Part shown: positions 20,543-27,184 of the stretch, in pieces
How positions within the stretch are numbered: position 1 is the first letter of the stretch
Layout: every line of letters begins with the position of its first letter
Assembly: GCA_964446245.1 (NCBI GenBank)
Contig: CAYUNI010000007.1
Span: 1 to 27,184 of the forward strand
Direction: 5' to 3'
Length of the DNA: 27,184 bases
Origin: CAYUNI01 sp964446245
Lineage (GTDB): Bacteria; Patescibacteriota; Minisyncoccia; Phycocordibacterales; XYD1-FULL-46-19
Position numbers and translations under genes: made by a program
Notes under the pieces: model-generated
Database searches by the model: none
Told to the model about the DNA's origin: nothing
Seen by the model: the letters and a program-made list of their open reading frames with translations, nothing else

Positions 20543-20743
20543 TGGCTAAGTGATATTCAATTGTTTTTGGGGTTGATCGTCGCTAGGTGTCATCGTAATA
20601 AGAGTAGGCAAGCTTTCGAGAACTCAGACCCAGGACAATCATTACCCCGGCGAAATTCCTCATATATTGCTACACTAGTTAGCGCTACTAATGCGTAGTG
20701 GTAAGAATGCCTTACCTTTACGATGGCTTCGACCGGGCCATCT
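20543..20743. other. Unexplained structured stretch between a terminator and the sigma-factor gene
   Basis: About 200 nt with no convincing ORF and higher G+C than its surroundings. Several complementary pairs are visible: GGGGTTGAT with ATCA-TT-ACCCC (two-base bulge), GGTAAG/CTTACC, and GATGGC/GCCATC with loop TTCGACCGG. It could be a noncoding RNA in either direction, the 3' UTR of the sigma gene, or decayed DNA. It does not look like tmRNA, RNase P RNA or SRP RNA. Confidence 0.35.
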
Positions 20744-21325
20744 CTACTTTCTATTAACCCTAGACTTATGCAAAGGTGTCGTTTTGATCATTTCAAGCTT
20801 TATTTTCCGTCTTAATCTGGCCAAGGCTAATTTAACAGCGTTCTCTGTTTTGTGAATTTTTAAAGCGATTTTTTTGATAGGCCAATTTTGTTGATAGAAT
20901 AGTTTATAGAGATTTTTTTCTGCTGGCTTTAGTTTGTCGATGGAATTACTAAGACATTCCTTGTGTTCTTGATCGGTAGAATTAGGTTCGTTGGGTCCTT
21001 CTTCGGCTGGTTCTTTCCAGTCGCGGTTTTCCATTAGTTGATCAAGTGAAATTTCGGTCGGGCGTCTTCCGCGATTGATAAGAAGATTTTTGGCTATTTT
21101 AAGAAGGTAGGATAAGTAAGAGTACCCACGGTCGCTAAAATCTCCTATGTGAGAAAAGGCTCGAGTAAAAGTTTCCTGCATCAAATCTAGAGCAATATTG
21201 CGGTCATGCCTCGCGCGGAAAAGTATAAAGCGGTAAACTTTTTGGGCGTACTTTAAATATAGCAAACCGAATTTTTCTTTGTCGGCTTGAGCGTCAGCGA
21301 TCAGTTTTTTGTCGTCTTGATCCAT
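20744..21325 (-). CDS. ECF-type sigma-70 family RNA polymerase sigma factor
   Basis: A 193-residue sigma factor with only regions 2 and 4. Region 2 is FGLLYLKYAQKVYRFILFRA followed by ALDLMQETFTRAFSHI (the -10 recognition helix region); region 4 is KIALKIHKTENAVKLALARL, the helix-turn-helix for the -35. The linker (EEGPNEPNSTDQEHKE) is acidic. A TATAAT box lies at 21361-21356 on the minus strand, with a leader of about 24 nt. No anti-sigma factor gene is adjacent. It is divergent from the deacetylase-like gene. Confidence 0.93.
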   Translation of the reverse strand: MDQDDKKLIADAQADKEKFGLLYLKYAQKVYRFILFRARHDRNIALDLMQETFTRAFSHIGDFSDRGYSYLSYLLKIAKNLLINRGRRPTEISLDQLMENRDWKEPAEEGPNEPNSTDQEHKECLSNSIDKLKPAEKNLYKLFYQQNWPIKKIALKIHKTENAVKLALARLRRKIKLEMIKTTPLHKSRVNRK

Positions 21326-21391
21326 AAGCTTTTTGCCTTTATCTACGCTCCTTTAATTATACTCCTATTTTTCTGTAAAGTATCTTGCCTA

Positions 21392-21400
21392 TGCTATAAT
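21392..21400 (+). promoter_or_regulatory. Extended -10 promoter of the CE4-like gene
   Basis: TGC-TATAAT (21392-21400), the same nonamer as at pilM, here 58 nt upstream of the ATG. Confidence 0.55.
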
Positions 21401-21458
21401 CGTTTTGGCATTGTAATATAACGATAATTATTAGTTCATCTTTTCAAATATTTATTTA

Positions 21459-22529
21459 ATGAAGGGGCGTAAATGGCATTCAACGGCAGGGTTGATTATG
21501 GCTGGAGCGATAGGGACATTTGGTTTTAATTGGTTTTTACCGTTTGGTGATTTGATAGAAAAAAAATATTATGATGACTTGTTGATTTGCCGTGCTGACG
21601 GAGTAACCCCTCAGATGGTGGTTTTTTCTTTTGATGGTTCTCGATCGTTGCCGATGTGGGAAGAGACCATCTCTGTTGCTCAAAAGACATCTGAATTTTC
21701 TAGTCGGCCGGTACATTTTACTTATTTTGTTAGCGGGGTTTATTTTTTGGCTGAACGTTGGAAAGATAAATATGTCGCTCCGGATGATCGATTAGGGGTT
21801 TCATTGATTGGTTTTGCTAGTACAGGGAAAGATGTGAGTGAACGAATCAAACTTATTAATCAGGCAATTGCCGACGGACATGAGATCGGCTCACATTTGA
21901 ATGGTCATTTTAATGGTTTGTCTTGGGGAGTGGAAAATTGGCGTCAGGAGTTTGATTATTTTCAAAAATTACTTTTAGAATCGGGAGATATAAATTTTCT
22001 TAATTTGAATGGGCGGAAAGACTTTAATATTAAATTAGGAAAAAAAGATTTGATTGGCTTTCGCGCGCCAGAACTTTCGATAAATGAACATCTTTGGCCG
22101 GCGATGGGGGAAAGAGGTTATTTATATGATGCCAGTCAAATTGGGCAAGATACTCGGCCATTTGAAACTGATGATGGTCTGTGGCATTTTCCCTTGGTTC
22201 AGGTTCGGTTAATAAATTCTAAGAGAGGTATTTTGCCTATTGATTATAATTTTTTTGTCGAACAGACTGGGGTCAAAGAAAAAATTAAACAAGGGACTAA
22301 AGAGTGGCAATTTGCTTATGATCAGGTTAAATTTACCTATTTAGATTATTTTTATAAAAATTACTTAGAGACCCGTGAGCCAGTATATATCGTGAATCAT
22401 TTTTCGCTTTGGAATGATGGGGTTTATTGGGAGGTTTCTAAATCGTTAATTGAACAATTTTGCCTATTGCCAGATGCCAGATGTGTGAGCTATCGAGAAT
22501 TATTGAATTATTGGCAGTTGAGCCATTGA
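21459..22529 (+). CDS. Polysaccharide deacetylase-like (CE4) exported protein
   Basis: At 356 residues it has an N-terminal hydrophobic signal/anchor (GLIMAGAIGTFGFNWFL) and a NodB-like fold. Motif 1 is VVFSFDGSRS, with Asp59 but Gly where most CE4 enzymes have the metal-binding second Asp. Motif 2 is HEIGSHLNGH (His141, His146, His150). Motif 3 is GFRAPELS. Typical CE4 enzymes N-deacetylate peptidoglycan or chitin-type polymers; the altered motif 1 leaves activity uncertain. The ECF sigma gene is divergent and could regulate it. Confidence 0.82.
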   Translation: MKGRKWHSTAGLIMAGAIGTFGFNWFLPFGDLIEKKYYDDLLICRADGVTPQMVVFSFDGSRSLPMWEETISVAQKTSEFSSRPVHFTYFVSGVYFLAERWKDKYVAPDDRLGVSLIGFASTGKDVSERIKLINQAIADGHEIGSHLNGHFNGLSWGVENWRQEFDYFQKLLLESGDINFLNLNGRKDFNIKLGKKDLIGFRAPELSINEHLWPAMGERGYLYDASQIGQDTRPFETDDGLWHFPLVQVRLINSKRGILPIDYNFFVEQTGVKEKIKQGTKEWQFAYDQVKFTYLDYFYKNYLETREPVYIVNHFSLWNDGVYWEVSKSLIEQFCLLPDARCVSYRELLNYWQLSH

Positions 22530-22593
22530 TTTTTGTTGTTGAAATGTTAATCTCTGGAGAGAATTTGGGTCTGGTAAAAGAAGGGAGGTGTTC

Positions 22594-22830
22594 ATGGGGG
22601 CGATGTCTGCTTTGGCTGCCGAGGCTCAGAATTATGGGCTGGTTATTCTTCGCGTAGACCATAATCTAAAAAGAATTGTTGTGTCTCGGGAAGAAGAGTT
22701 TTCTCACAAGGAGTGGGGGGGGAGCGTGTGTCTTCGTCACAGTGAAGACTATAAAACTCCCGATGAAGATTTTGTTCCGATAGATTTCGCCGATAAGGTG
22801 AAGTCTATTATGGGGACGATCTGGGAGTAG
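22594..22830 (+). CDS. Unrecognised 78-residue protein in a self-contained unit
   Basis: The start is fixed by GGGAGG (22583-22588), 5 nt before the ATG; a GTG at 22588 lies within the ribosome-binding site. The protein (MGAMSALAAEAQNYGLVILR) has a strand-rich middle (VDHNLKRIVVSREEEF) and an acidic C-terminus. No family is recognised. Like the genes at 9267 and 14887 it has a canonical Shine-Dalgarno, raised G+C and its own terminator. Confidence 0.65.
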   Translation: MGAMSALAAEAQNYGLVILRVDHNLKRIVVSREEEFSHKEWGGSVCLRHSEDYKTPDEDFVPIDFADKVKSIMGTIWE

Positions 22831-22846
22831 AAATGGTCCTTGGTAT

Positions 22847-22885
22847 GGCGGTAAGTTTTGTTAATGCTTGCCGCCTTTTGCTTTT
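22847..22885 (+). terminator. Terminator after the 78-residue gene
   Basis: A 9-bp stem GGCGGTAAG/CTTGCCGCC (one G-T pair, 22847-22855 with 22867-22875) followed by TTTTGCTTTT. Confidence 0.87.
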
Positions 22886-22912
22886 AATTAAATTTTGTTA
22901 GATTAGAGGGGT

Positions 22913-23686
22913 ATGGAAACACAATCGCAAAATAATTTGTCACCTAAAGAATTATATGATTTACAAAAAAGAGCTAAATTAGCCCAAAAACCTCAAAGAG
23001 CCAAGTCTTCCGTTTGGCGTTGGCTTATTTGGGTGATTTTAGTTTTGGTTCTTTTGGGAGGCGCGGCGGGAATTTATTGGTTGGTTAAGACTGGCGTTGA
23101 ACCTGGAGGAGTGGTTTCTCGGGGAGATGTTTTGGACATAAGATCGACTGATTGGCAGTTAGGTGTGCCGACTTCGACTTCTACTGCCAAGGCGACTTTG
23201 GTTGAGTATAGTGATTTTGCTTGTCCGGCTTGTGCCGTTTATAGCCAAGTGGTTTCTGAATTAAAAAAAGATTTTGGAGAGAATTTGCTGGTGGTTTATC
23301 GTCACTATCCACTTTATATACATCCCAATGCCAAAGCAGCTGCTCGATCGGCAGAATCTGCTGGACAGCAAGGTGCTTTTGAAAAAATGACCGAAAAACT
23401 TTTTGCTGGTCAGAAAGATTGGGAGGGTCTAACTGATCCACAAAATATTTTTTCAGATTATGCTGAAGATTTAGGATTAGACAAAGAGAAATTTTTGTTA
23501 GATTATAATAGCGCTGAAGTTGCTACTAAAGTAGAAGCTTCCCTGAAAGAGGCTCAGGGTTTGCGCTTGACTTATACCCCAACTTTTTTCTTGAACGGCA
23601 AATTATTAGAAAACCCTGGAAATTATGAGTCTTTTCGTTTGATTATAGAAAAAGCAATTAATGAAAAAACAGCAACAGGAAAATAA
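22913..23686 (+). CDS. DsbA-like membrane-anchored thiol oxidoreductase
   Basis: A 257-residue protein with a cytoplasmic N-terminus, one membrane helix (about 35-57) and an outer thioredoxin-fold domain. The active site is SDFACPACAVY (Cys104, Cys107), and the cis-proline loop is TYTPTFFLNGK. It should introduce disulfides into exported proteins. A VKOR gene overlaps its end by 26 nt and would reoxidise it. TGT-TAGATT lies 8 nt before the ATG, a probable promoter. Confidence 0.94.
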   Translation: METQSQNNLSPKELYDLQKRAKLAQKPQRAKSSVWRWLIWVILVLVLLGGAAGIYWLVKTGVEPGGVVSRGDVLDIRSTDWQLGVPTSTSTAKATLVEYSDFACPACAVYSQVVSELKKDFGENLLVVYRHYPLYIHPNAKAAARSAESAGQQGAFEKMTEKLFAGQKDWEGLTDPQNIFSDYAEDLGLDKEKFLLDYNSAEVATKVEASLKEAQGLRLTYTPTFFLNGKLLENPGNYESFRLIIEKAINEKTATGK

Positions 23687-24107
23687 AATTTTAATTTCTC
23701 TCGGCATTTTGTCTTTAATTGGGTTTTTTGATGCTTTTTATTTAACCCTGAATCATTATTTGGGAACTAATCTTGGTTGTCGGATTTTCGTTGGCTGTGA
23801 TCAGGTGACGACAAGTACCTATTCGATTTTGTTGGGAGTTTTTCCAGTGGCGCTTTTAGGGGTAGGTTTTTATTTGTTTACTTTGGTGGCTACTATTGCT
23901 TATTGGCAGGGTCGGCAACGTTTTTGGCGGATCGGTCTTTTAATTGCTTCTTTTTCTGCCCTTGTTTTTTCTGTTTGGTTTACTTTTCTGCAATTTTTTG
24001 TAATTAAAGCTTTGTGTCAATACTGTCTTTTGTCAGCTCTGCTCGCTACTATTATTTTTATCTTGAATATCGTTTGGGAGAAAATAGGGCCAGCTACAGG
24101 GGATTGA
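23661..24107 (+). CDS. Vitamin K epoxide reductase (VKOR) family protein
   Basis: A 148-residue membrane protein with four or five helices. It has the loop cysteines Cys40 and Cys46 (LGCRIFVGCDQV) and the quinone-site CxxC at Cys119-Cys122 (ALCQYCLL). VKOR homologues replace DsbB and pass electrons from DsbA-like partners to quinone. The overlap with the DsbA-like gene shows a coupled pair. Confidence 0.94.
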   Translation: MKKQQQENKILISLGILSLIGFFDAFYLTLNHYLGTNLGCRIFVGCDQVTTSTYSILLGVFPVALLGVGFYLFTLVATIAYWQGRQRFWRIGLLIASFSALVFSVWFTFLQFFVIKALCQYCLLSALLATIIFILNIVWEKIGPATGD

Positions 24108-24131
24108 CTTTTTTTGTTGATAGTGTACACT
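24104..24131 (+). promoter_or_regulatory. Possible promoter upstream of secE
   Basis: TTGACT (24104-24109), 16 nt, TACACT (24126-24131), overlapping the VKOR stop. A weak GCCC/GGGC hairpin with a T run (24149-24166) follows and may be an attenuator or the VKOR terminator. Confidence 0.35.
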
Positions 24132-24218
24132 TAAGGTTATATAAATTGGCCCGCAGGGGCGTTTTTAATTACCGGAAATTTGCGGTAAAATCAAACTAAT
24201 AATTTAATCATTAAAAAT

Positions 24219-24401
24219 ATGAGTTTAATTAATTATTTTAAGGAGACTAAGAGCGAGATGAAGCATGTAAGCTGGCCTGGTAGAAGTCAGGTCACGAGCC
24301 TAACTATTTTAGTTTTGGCTATTAGCTTGGGGGTGGGAGCAATGCTTGGTCTTTTTGACTGGCTATTTTCTCTCGGTTTGAAAGACGTTCTCTTTCGTTA
24401 A
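24219..24401 (+). CDS. secE: Preprotein translocase subunit SecE
   Basis: The usual short single-helix SecE: 60 residues. A cytoplasmic amphipathic helix with EMKHVSWPGRSQV (the conserved K-x-W-P) is followed by one membrane helix. It stabilises SecY in the translocon. The secE-nusG-rplK order is the standard bacterial one. Confidence 0.95.
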   Translation: MSLINYFKETKSEMKHVSWPGRSQVTSLTILVLAISLGVGAMLGLFDWLFSLGLKDVLFR

Positions 24402-24434
24402 TTTTAATCGCTTAATTTTAAAAAATATCTAAAT

Positions 24435-24980
24435 ATGGCGAGACAAGAAATGGAACAAGGTCGTAATTGGTATGCTATTCATACTTATTCCGGCTATGAA
24501 AATGCGGTTGCCCGCAATTTAAAACAGCGCATCGAGTCTTTGGGCATGGAAGATAAGATTTTCAATGTAATAGTCCCAACAGAAAAGAAAGTAAAGATAA
24601 AAGGAGGTAAGCGTGTCACTGAAGAAGAAAAAATTTATCCGGGATATGTCTTGGTCGATATGATTGTCACTGATGATTCCTGGTATGTTGTACGCAATAC
24701 TCCGCGAGTGACCGGGTTTATTGGTGCCGGAGTCGTACCCGTGCCGTTGGATAAAAAAGAGGTAGAGGAATTATTCTCTCGTATGGGTGATGACAGTGTC
24801 AAACACACAATCGACTTGGTCGAGGGCGAAGCGGTGGTGATTGTCGATGGCCCATTTAAGGAATTTGAAGGTAAAGTGAATGAAGTCGACGAAGAACGAG
24901 GTAAGGTCAAGGTTCTTGTTTCGATGTTTGGTCGCGAAACACCAGTTGAGTTAGATTTCTTGCAAGTTAAGAAAATATAA
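24435..24980 (+). CDS. nusG: Transcription termination/antitermination protein NusG
   Basis: A 181-residue protein with the N-terminal NGN domain (NWYAIHTYSGYENAVARNLK, and YPGYVLVDM) and a C-terminal KOW domain (GEAVVIVDGPFKEFEGKVNE). It binds RNA polymerase and couples transcription to translation. It follows secE by 33 nt; no Shine-Dalgarno is evident. Confidence 0.97.
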   Translation: MARQEMEQGRNWYAIHTYSGYENAVARNLKQRIESLGMEDKIFNVIVPTEKKVKIKGGKRVTEEEKIYPGYVLVDMIVTDDSWYVVRNTPRVTGFIGAGVVPVPLDKKEVEELFSRMGDDSVKHTIDLVEGEAVVIVDGPFKEFEGKVNEVDEERGKVKVLVSMFGRETPVELDFLQVKKI

Positions 24981-25015
24981 GGTAGTATTCGAATATTCGC
25001 AAAAATAAATATATT

Positions 25016-25444
25016 ATGGCAGCAAAAAAAGTAGAAAAGAAAATAAAGTTGCAGATCCCAGCAGGTAAGGCTACTCCAGCTCCTCCTGTAGGTACTGCTT
25101 TGGGGCCAGCTGGTGTGAATATTGGTGATTTTGTCACTAAGTTTAACGCTGCTACTGCTCAAATGGCTGGAAGCATTATTCCAGTAGAGATTTCTGTTTA
25201 TGGTGATCGTAGTTTTGATTTTATCTTGAAAACTCCGCCAGCTTCTGATTTTTTGAAAAAGGCAGCGGGAATTGAGAAGGGGTCGGGCAAGAATTTGGTT
25301 AGTCGAGCCGGTAAGGTATCTCGAGCGCAAATTCGAGAAATTGCTGAGAAAAAGATGCCAGATTTGACTGCCAAGGATCCTGAAGCGGCAATGCGAACGA
25401 TAGAGGGCTCCGCCCGCTCGATGGGGATAGAGGTGACGAATTAG
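25016..25444 (+). CDS. rplK: 50S ribosomal protein L11 (uL11)
   Basis: 142 residues, full length. Family signatures are IKLQIPAGKATPAPPVGTAL, GPAGVNIGDFVTKFNAAT and the C-terminal rRNA-binding IEGSARSMGIEV. L11 forms the GTPase-associated centre with 23S rRNA. In most bacteria rplA follows; here a terminator follows at once. Confidence 0.97.
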   Translation: MAAKKVEKKIKLQIPAGKATPAPPVGTALGPAGVNIGDFVTKFNAATAQMAGSIIPVEISVYGDRSFDFILKTPPASDFLKKAAGIEKGSGKNLVSRAGKVSRAQIREIAEKKMPDLTAKDPEAAMRTIEGSARSMGIEVTN

Positions 25445-25459
25445 GGCTTAAAATATGGG

Positions 25460-25495
25460 ATAACAAATATCCGCCAAGAGGCGGATATTTGTTAT
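25460..25495. terminator. Perfect 16-bp terminator after rplK
   Basis: ATAACAAATATCCGCC pairs with its complement (25460-25475 with 25480-25495) across loop AAGA. The right arm ends in the next promoter's -10 box. Confidence 0.88.
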
Positions 25496-25498
25496 AAT
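25490..25498 (+). promoter_or_regulatory. Extended -10 promoter built into the rplK terminator
   Basis: TGT-TATAAT (25490-25498). The first six bases belong to the terminator's right arm. It lies 32 nt before the P-loop gene. Confidence 0.55.
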
Positions 25499-25530
25499 GT
25501 TTTTAATTAAAAAAATAAAAATAATTTTTT

Positions 25531-26103
25531 ATGCGTTTAGCTGTTATTGGCCCTCAAAATACGGGAAAAACTACTTTTATTAGAGATTTTGTCAAAAATT
25601 TTCCAAATTATATTACACCTTCTGAAACTTATCGGGACGTTATTCGTGGAAAAAAATTGGATATTAATCAGAAAAGTAGTGAGATGAGCCAAAGGATTAT
25701 TCGTGACTTCCTTTTTGACCAAATAGCCCATACTCAAGAAAATAATATTATTTTTGATCGTTGTGTTATTGATAATTATGTTTACTCATTGGCACTTTTT
25801 GATGAAAAGAAAGTAACGCCAGAATTTTTGAACGAGACTTTTAGTTTAGCACTTAAAAATTTAGAAAGTCTTGATGGTATAATTTTTATTCCGACAACGG
25901 TTTCAGTAAAACTAAAAGAGGACAGTCTTCGCGATATCGATACTAAGTATATAGATAAAATAAATCGTTATTTTATTAAAACCATTTTTCTAATTGCTCG
26001 ACAGAGACCGATAGAGATATTTGTTATTAGTGGAGATAGAAAAGAAAGAATTAAATTATCGAGAGATATATTTCGTTTTATTGATTATCGTTTAAGGCTT
26101 TAA
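25531..26103 (+). CDS. P-loop NTPase, nucleotide/ribosylnicotinamide kinase-like
   Basis: 190 residues. The Walker A motif is GPQNTGKTTF (about 7-16), and a Walker B-like strand is NNIIFDRCVIDNYVYS (about 71-86). The overall layout fits small ATPase/kinase proteins of the AAA_28 or NadR-kinase/thymidylate-kinase type. A lid arginine region may be SLRDIDTKYIDKINRY. The substrate is unknown. dut follows 4 nt downstream, so a nucleotide-related role is plausible but unproved. Confidence 0.8.
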   Translation: MRLAVIGPQNTGKTTFIRDFVKNFPNYITPSETYRDVIRGKKLDINQKSSEMSQRIIRDFLFDQIAHTQENNIIFDRCVIDNYVYSLALFDEKKVTPEFLNETFSLALKNLESLDGIIFIPTTVSVKLKEDSLRDIDTKYIDKINRYFIKTIFLIARQRPIEIFVISGDRKERIKLSRDIFRFIDYRLRL

Positions 26104-26107
26104 CTTA

Positions 26108-26530
26108 ATGCAATTAAAAATTGAAAAAATAAAACCAGAGGCTAAATTGCCGAATTATGCTCACATCGGGGATGCGGGGATGGATCTTTTTGCTTGTGAA
26201 GAAGTTGCTCTGGCGCCCGGAGAAAGGAGATTGGTTCCTATTGGTATTAAATTGGAAATTCCCGAGGGTTTTGTCGGTTTGGTTTGGGATAAGAGTGGCT
26301 TAGCAACTAATCATGGTTTATCGACTATCGCAGGAGTGATTGATTCTGGTTATCGGGGTGAATTGAAAGTTGCTTTAATAAACTTGAGTCAAGAGACATA
26401 TACATTTGCCATAGGTGATAAAGTGGCCCAACTTTTGATCCAACCTGTCAGTCAATGCGATATAGTCGAAACGGAAATTGAGGCGGGGACTAGTCGGAGC
26501 GAGGGGGGATTTGGCAGTACCGGTAAATAA
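26108..26530 (+). CDS. dut: dUTP diphosphatase (dUTPase)
   Basis: 140 residues with all five trimeric dUTPase motifs: DAGMDLFA, WDKSGLA, GVIDSGYRGELKVAL, IGDKVAQLLIQ and RSEGGFGSTG. It hydrolyses dUTP to dUMP, limiting uracil in DNA and feeding dTMP synthesis. Its TAA overlaps the ATG of the next gene (TAATG). Confidence 0.97.
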   Translation: MQLKIEKIKPEAKLPNYAHIGDAGMDLFACEEVALAPGERRLVPIGIKLEIPEGFVGLVWDKSGLATNHGLSTIAGVIDSGYRGELKVALINLSQETYTFAIGDKVAQLLIQPVSQCDIVETEIEAGTSRSEGGFGSTGK

Positions 26531-27184
26531 TGAATCGTAAATTAAAAATAATTTTGATTTTAGTTTTTGGCTTAGTGCTTAGCTTTGTGTTAGTATGGAG
26601 CCATAATAAACAATTAAAGATGGAAACAATAGGCGCAGAACAAATAATTTTAAAGACGGATGATGGCATCAAATTGGTTGCGGATTATTATGATAGTCCG
26701 GGCAGTGGAGCCGTAATTCTTTTGCATCAAAATGGCCAAGACCGGACAAGTTGGGATGATTTGCCCGAGCTTTTGTATCGGGCTGGTTTTACCGTCATTA
26801 ATTTAGACCTTCGAGGGCACGGGGAAAGCGATCTTCGTTTGTCTGGTTTTACCCCTCAGGATTATCGACGGATGACGAGAGATGTGGCTTCAGCTTTGGA
26901 ATTTTTGCGTGAAAAGGGAAAGGTAGCGATTAGCTTGATTGGAGCAAGTATCGGCGCTAATTTGTCGTTGATTACCTTGGCTGATCAGCCGGTAGCGATT
27001 GCTAAAGTCGTGGCGCTTAGCCCCGGGTTTCAATTTAAAGGTTTGGATGCTGAGGAGGCGGTGGTGAAATTAAAAGATGATTTTTTGGCTGATAAACCGA
27101 GGATTTTATTGATTGCGGCGGCTGACGACGCTTATAGTTTTGAAACAGTTAAGAAATTTTTTAGTCAATTGGGCGCACGAGCAG
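26530..27184 (+). CDS. Alpha/beta hydrolase with N-terminal membrane anchor (cut by window end)
   Basis: 218 codons are visible with no stop before the edge. An N-terminal hydrophobic segment (about 6-23) is followed by an alpha/beta hydrolase core: oxyanion region VILLHQNGQDRTSWDD, then LDLRGHGES, the nucleophile elbow GASIGA, and an acidic site in AADDAYS. The catalytic His should lie just beyond the window. It resembles the dienelactone-hydrolase/lysophospholipase-like group; the substrate is unknown. It is translationally coupled to dut. Confidence 0.88.
   Translation, partial: MNRKLKIILILVFGLVLSFVLVWSHNKQLKMETIGAEQIILKTDDGIKLVADYYDSPGSGAVILLHQNGQDRTSWDDLPELLYRAGFTVINLDLRGHGESDLRLSGFTPQDYRRMTRDVASALEFLREKGKVAISLIGASIGANLSLITLADQPVAIAKVVALSPGFQFKGLDAEEAVVKLKDDFLADKPRILLIAAADDAYSFETVKKFFSQLGARA

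Noticed and set aside
20543..20743. tmRNA, RNase P RNA or SRP RNA
   Set aside because: No tRNA-like ends, no conserved P4 or GAGGAAAGTC-type element, and no SRP tetraloop signature were found.
24635..25330. 231-codon minus-strand frame over nusG and rplK
   Set aside because: It is antisense to two clear housekeeping genes; Ser/Thr-rich shadow translation.

Overview
The window looks like chromosome from a Candidate Phyla Radiation (Patescibacteria) bacterium, most likely a Parcubacteria-type lineage. The reasons are low G+C (by eye about 38-40%), very compact single-gene or short operons, several genes whose only visible promoter lies 6-9 nt from the start codon, a short type IV pilus pilM-N-O cluster, and secE-nusG-rplK with no rplA after rplK. 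The lineage is an inference; no rRNA gene is present. There is one 100-base N gap (1655-1754), so this is a scaffold.

Layout. 1-2.9 kb: tRNA-Lys, a SpoU/TrmH-type RNA methyltransferase, mutM and ruvA on the minus strand (ruvA cut by the gap), a 40-bp perfect palindrome inside a decayed reading frame, and rpsT. 2.9-5.9 kb: two stretches of unrecognised cargo genes, each followed by a copy of the last codons and terminator of rpsT, ending at tRNA-Arg(GCG). 6-9 kb: a membrane-anchored PH-like protein and an MFS transporter on the minus strand, then an FkbM-type methyltransferase lying between two identical 94-bp repeats, then tRNA-Ser. 9-10 kb: a G+C-richer orphan gene with its own promoter and terminator, bracketed by copies of an imperfect palindrome. 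10-13 kb: ruvX and pilM-pilN-pilO plus a small membrane protein. 13-16 kb: tRNA-Arg(TCT), tRNA-Val, an RluA-type pseudouridine synthase, rplS, tRNA-Leu, a two-gene island of unknown small proteins, a PduO-type cobalamin adenosyltransferase and tRNA-His. 16-20.5 kb: queA, a cysteine-tailed membrane peptide, a cupin, a 38-residue basic peptide, a hypothetical gene, a secreted GH18-like protein and an AlkD-like protein. 20.5-24 kb: an unexplained 200-bp stretch, an ECF sigma factor, a divergent CE4-like deacetylase, another orphan small gene, and a DsbA-VKOR disulfide pair. 24-27 kb: secE, nusG, rplK, a P-loop kinase-like protein, dut and the start of an alpha/beta hydrolase.

The most interesting theme is gene acquisition without a visible recombinase. 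At rpsT and at the MFS/tRNA-Ser intergenic region, cargo genes lie between direct duplications of host sequence, and each right-hand copy begins at or within about 8 nt of the cargo stop codon. At rpsT the most distal copy differs from the native 3' end only by synonymous changes and a compensated base pair in the terminator stem. That is the signature expected if an incoming element supplied a replacement gene end, as in integration at tRNA 3' ends. At tRNA-Ser the duplicated block holds both divergent promoters, so both neighbours kept their expression. A second theme is extended -10 promoters (TGN plus a TATAAT-like box) set just before start codons, implying leaderless mRNAs. In two places the -10 box is built into the descending arm of the upstream terminator.
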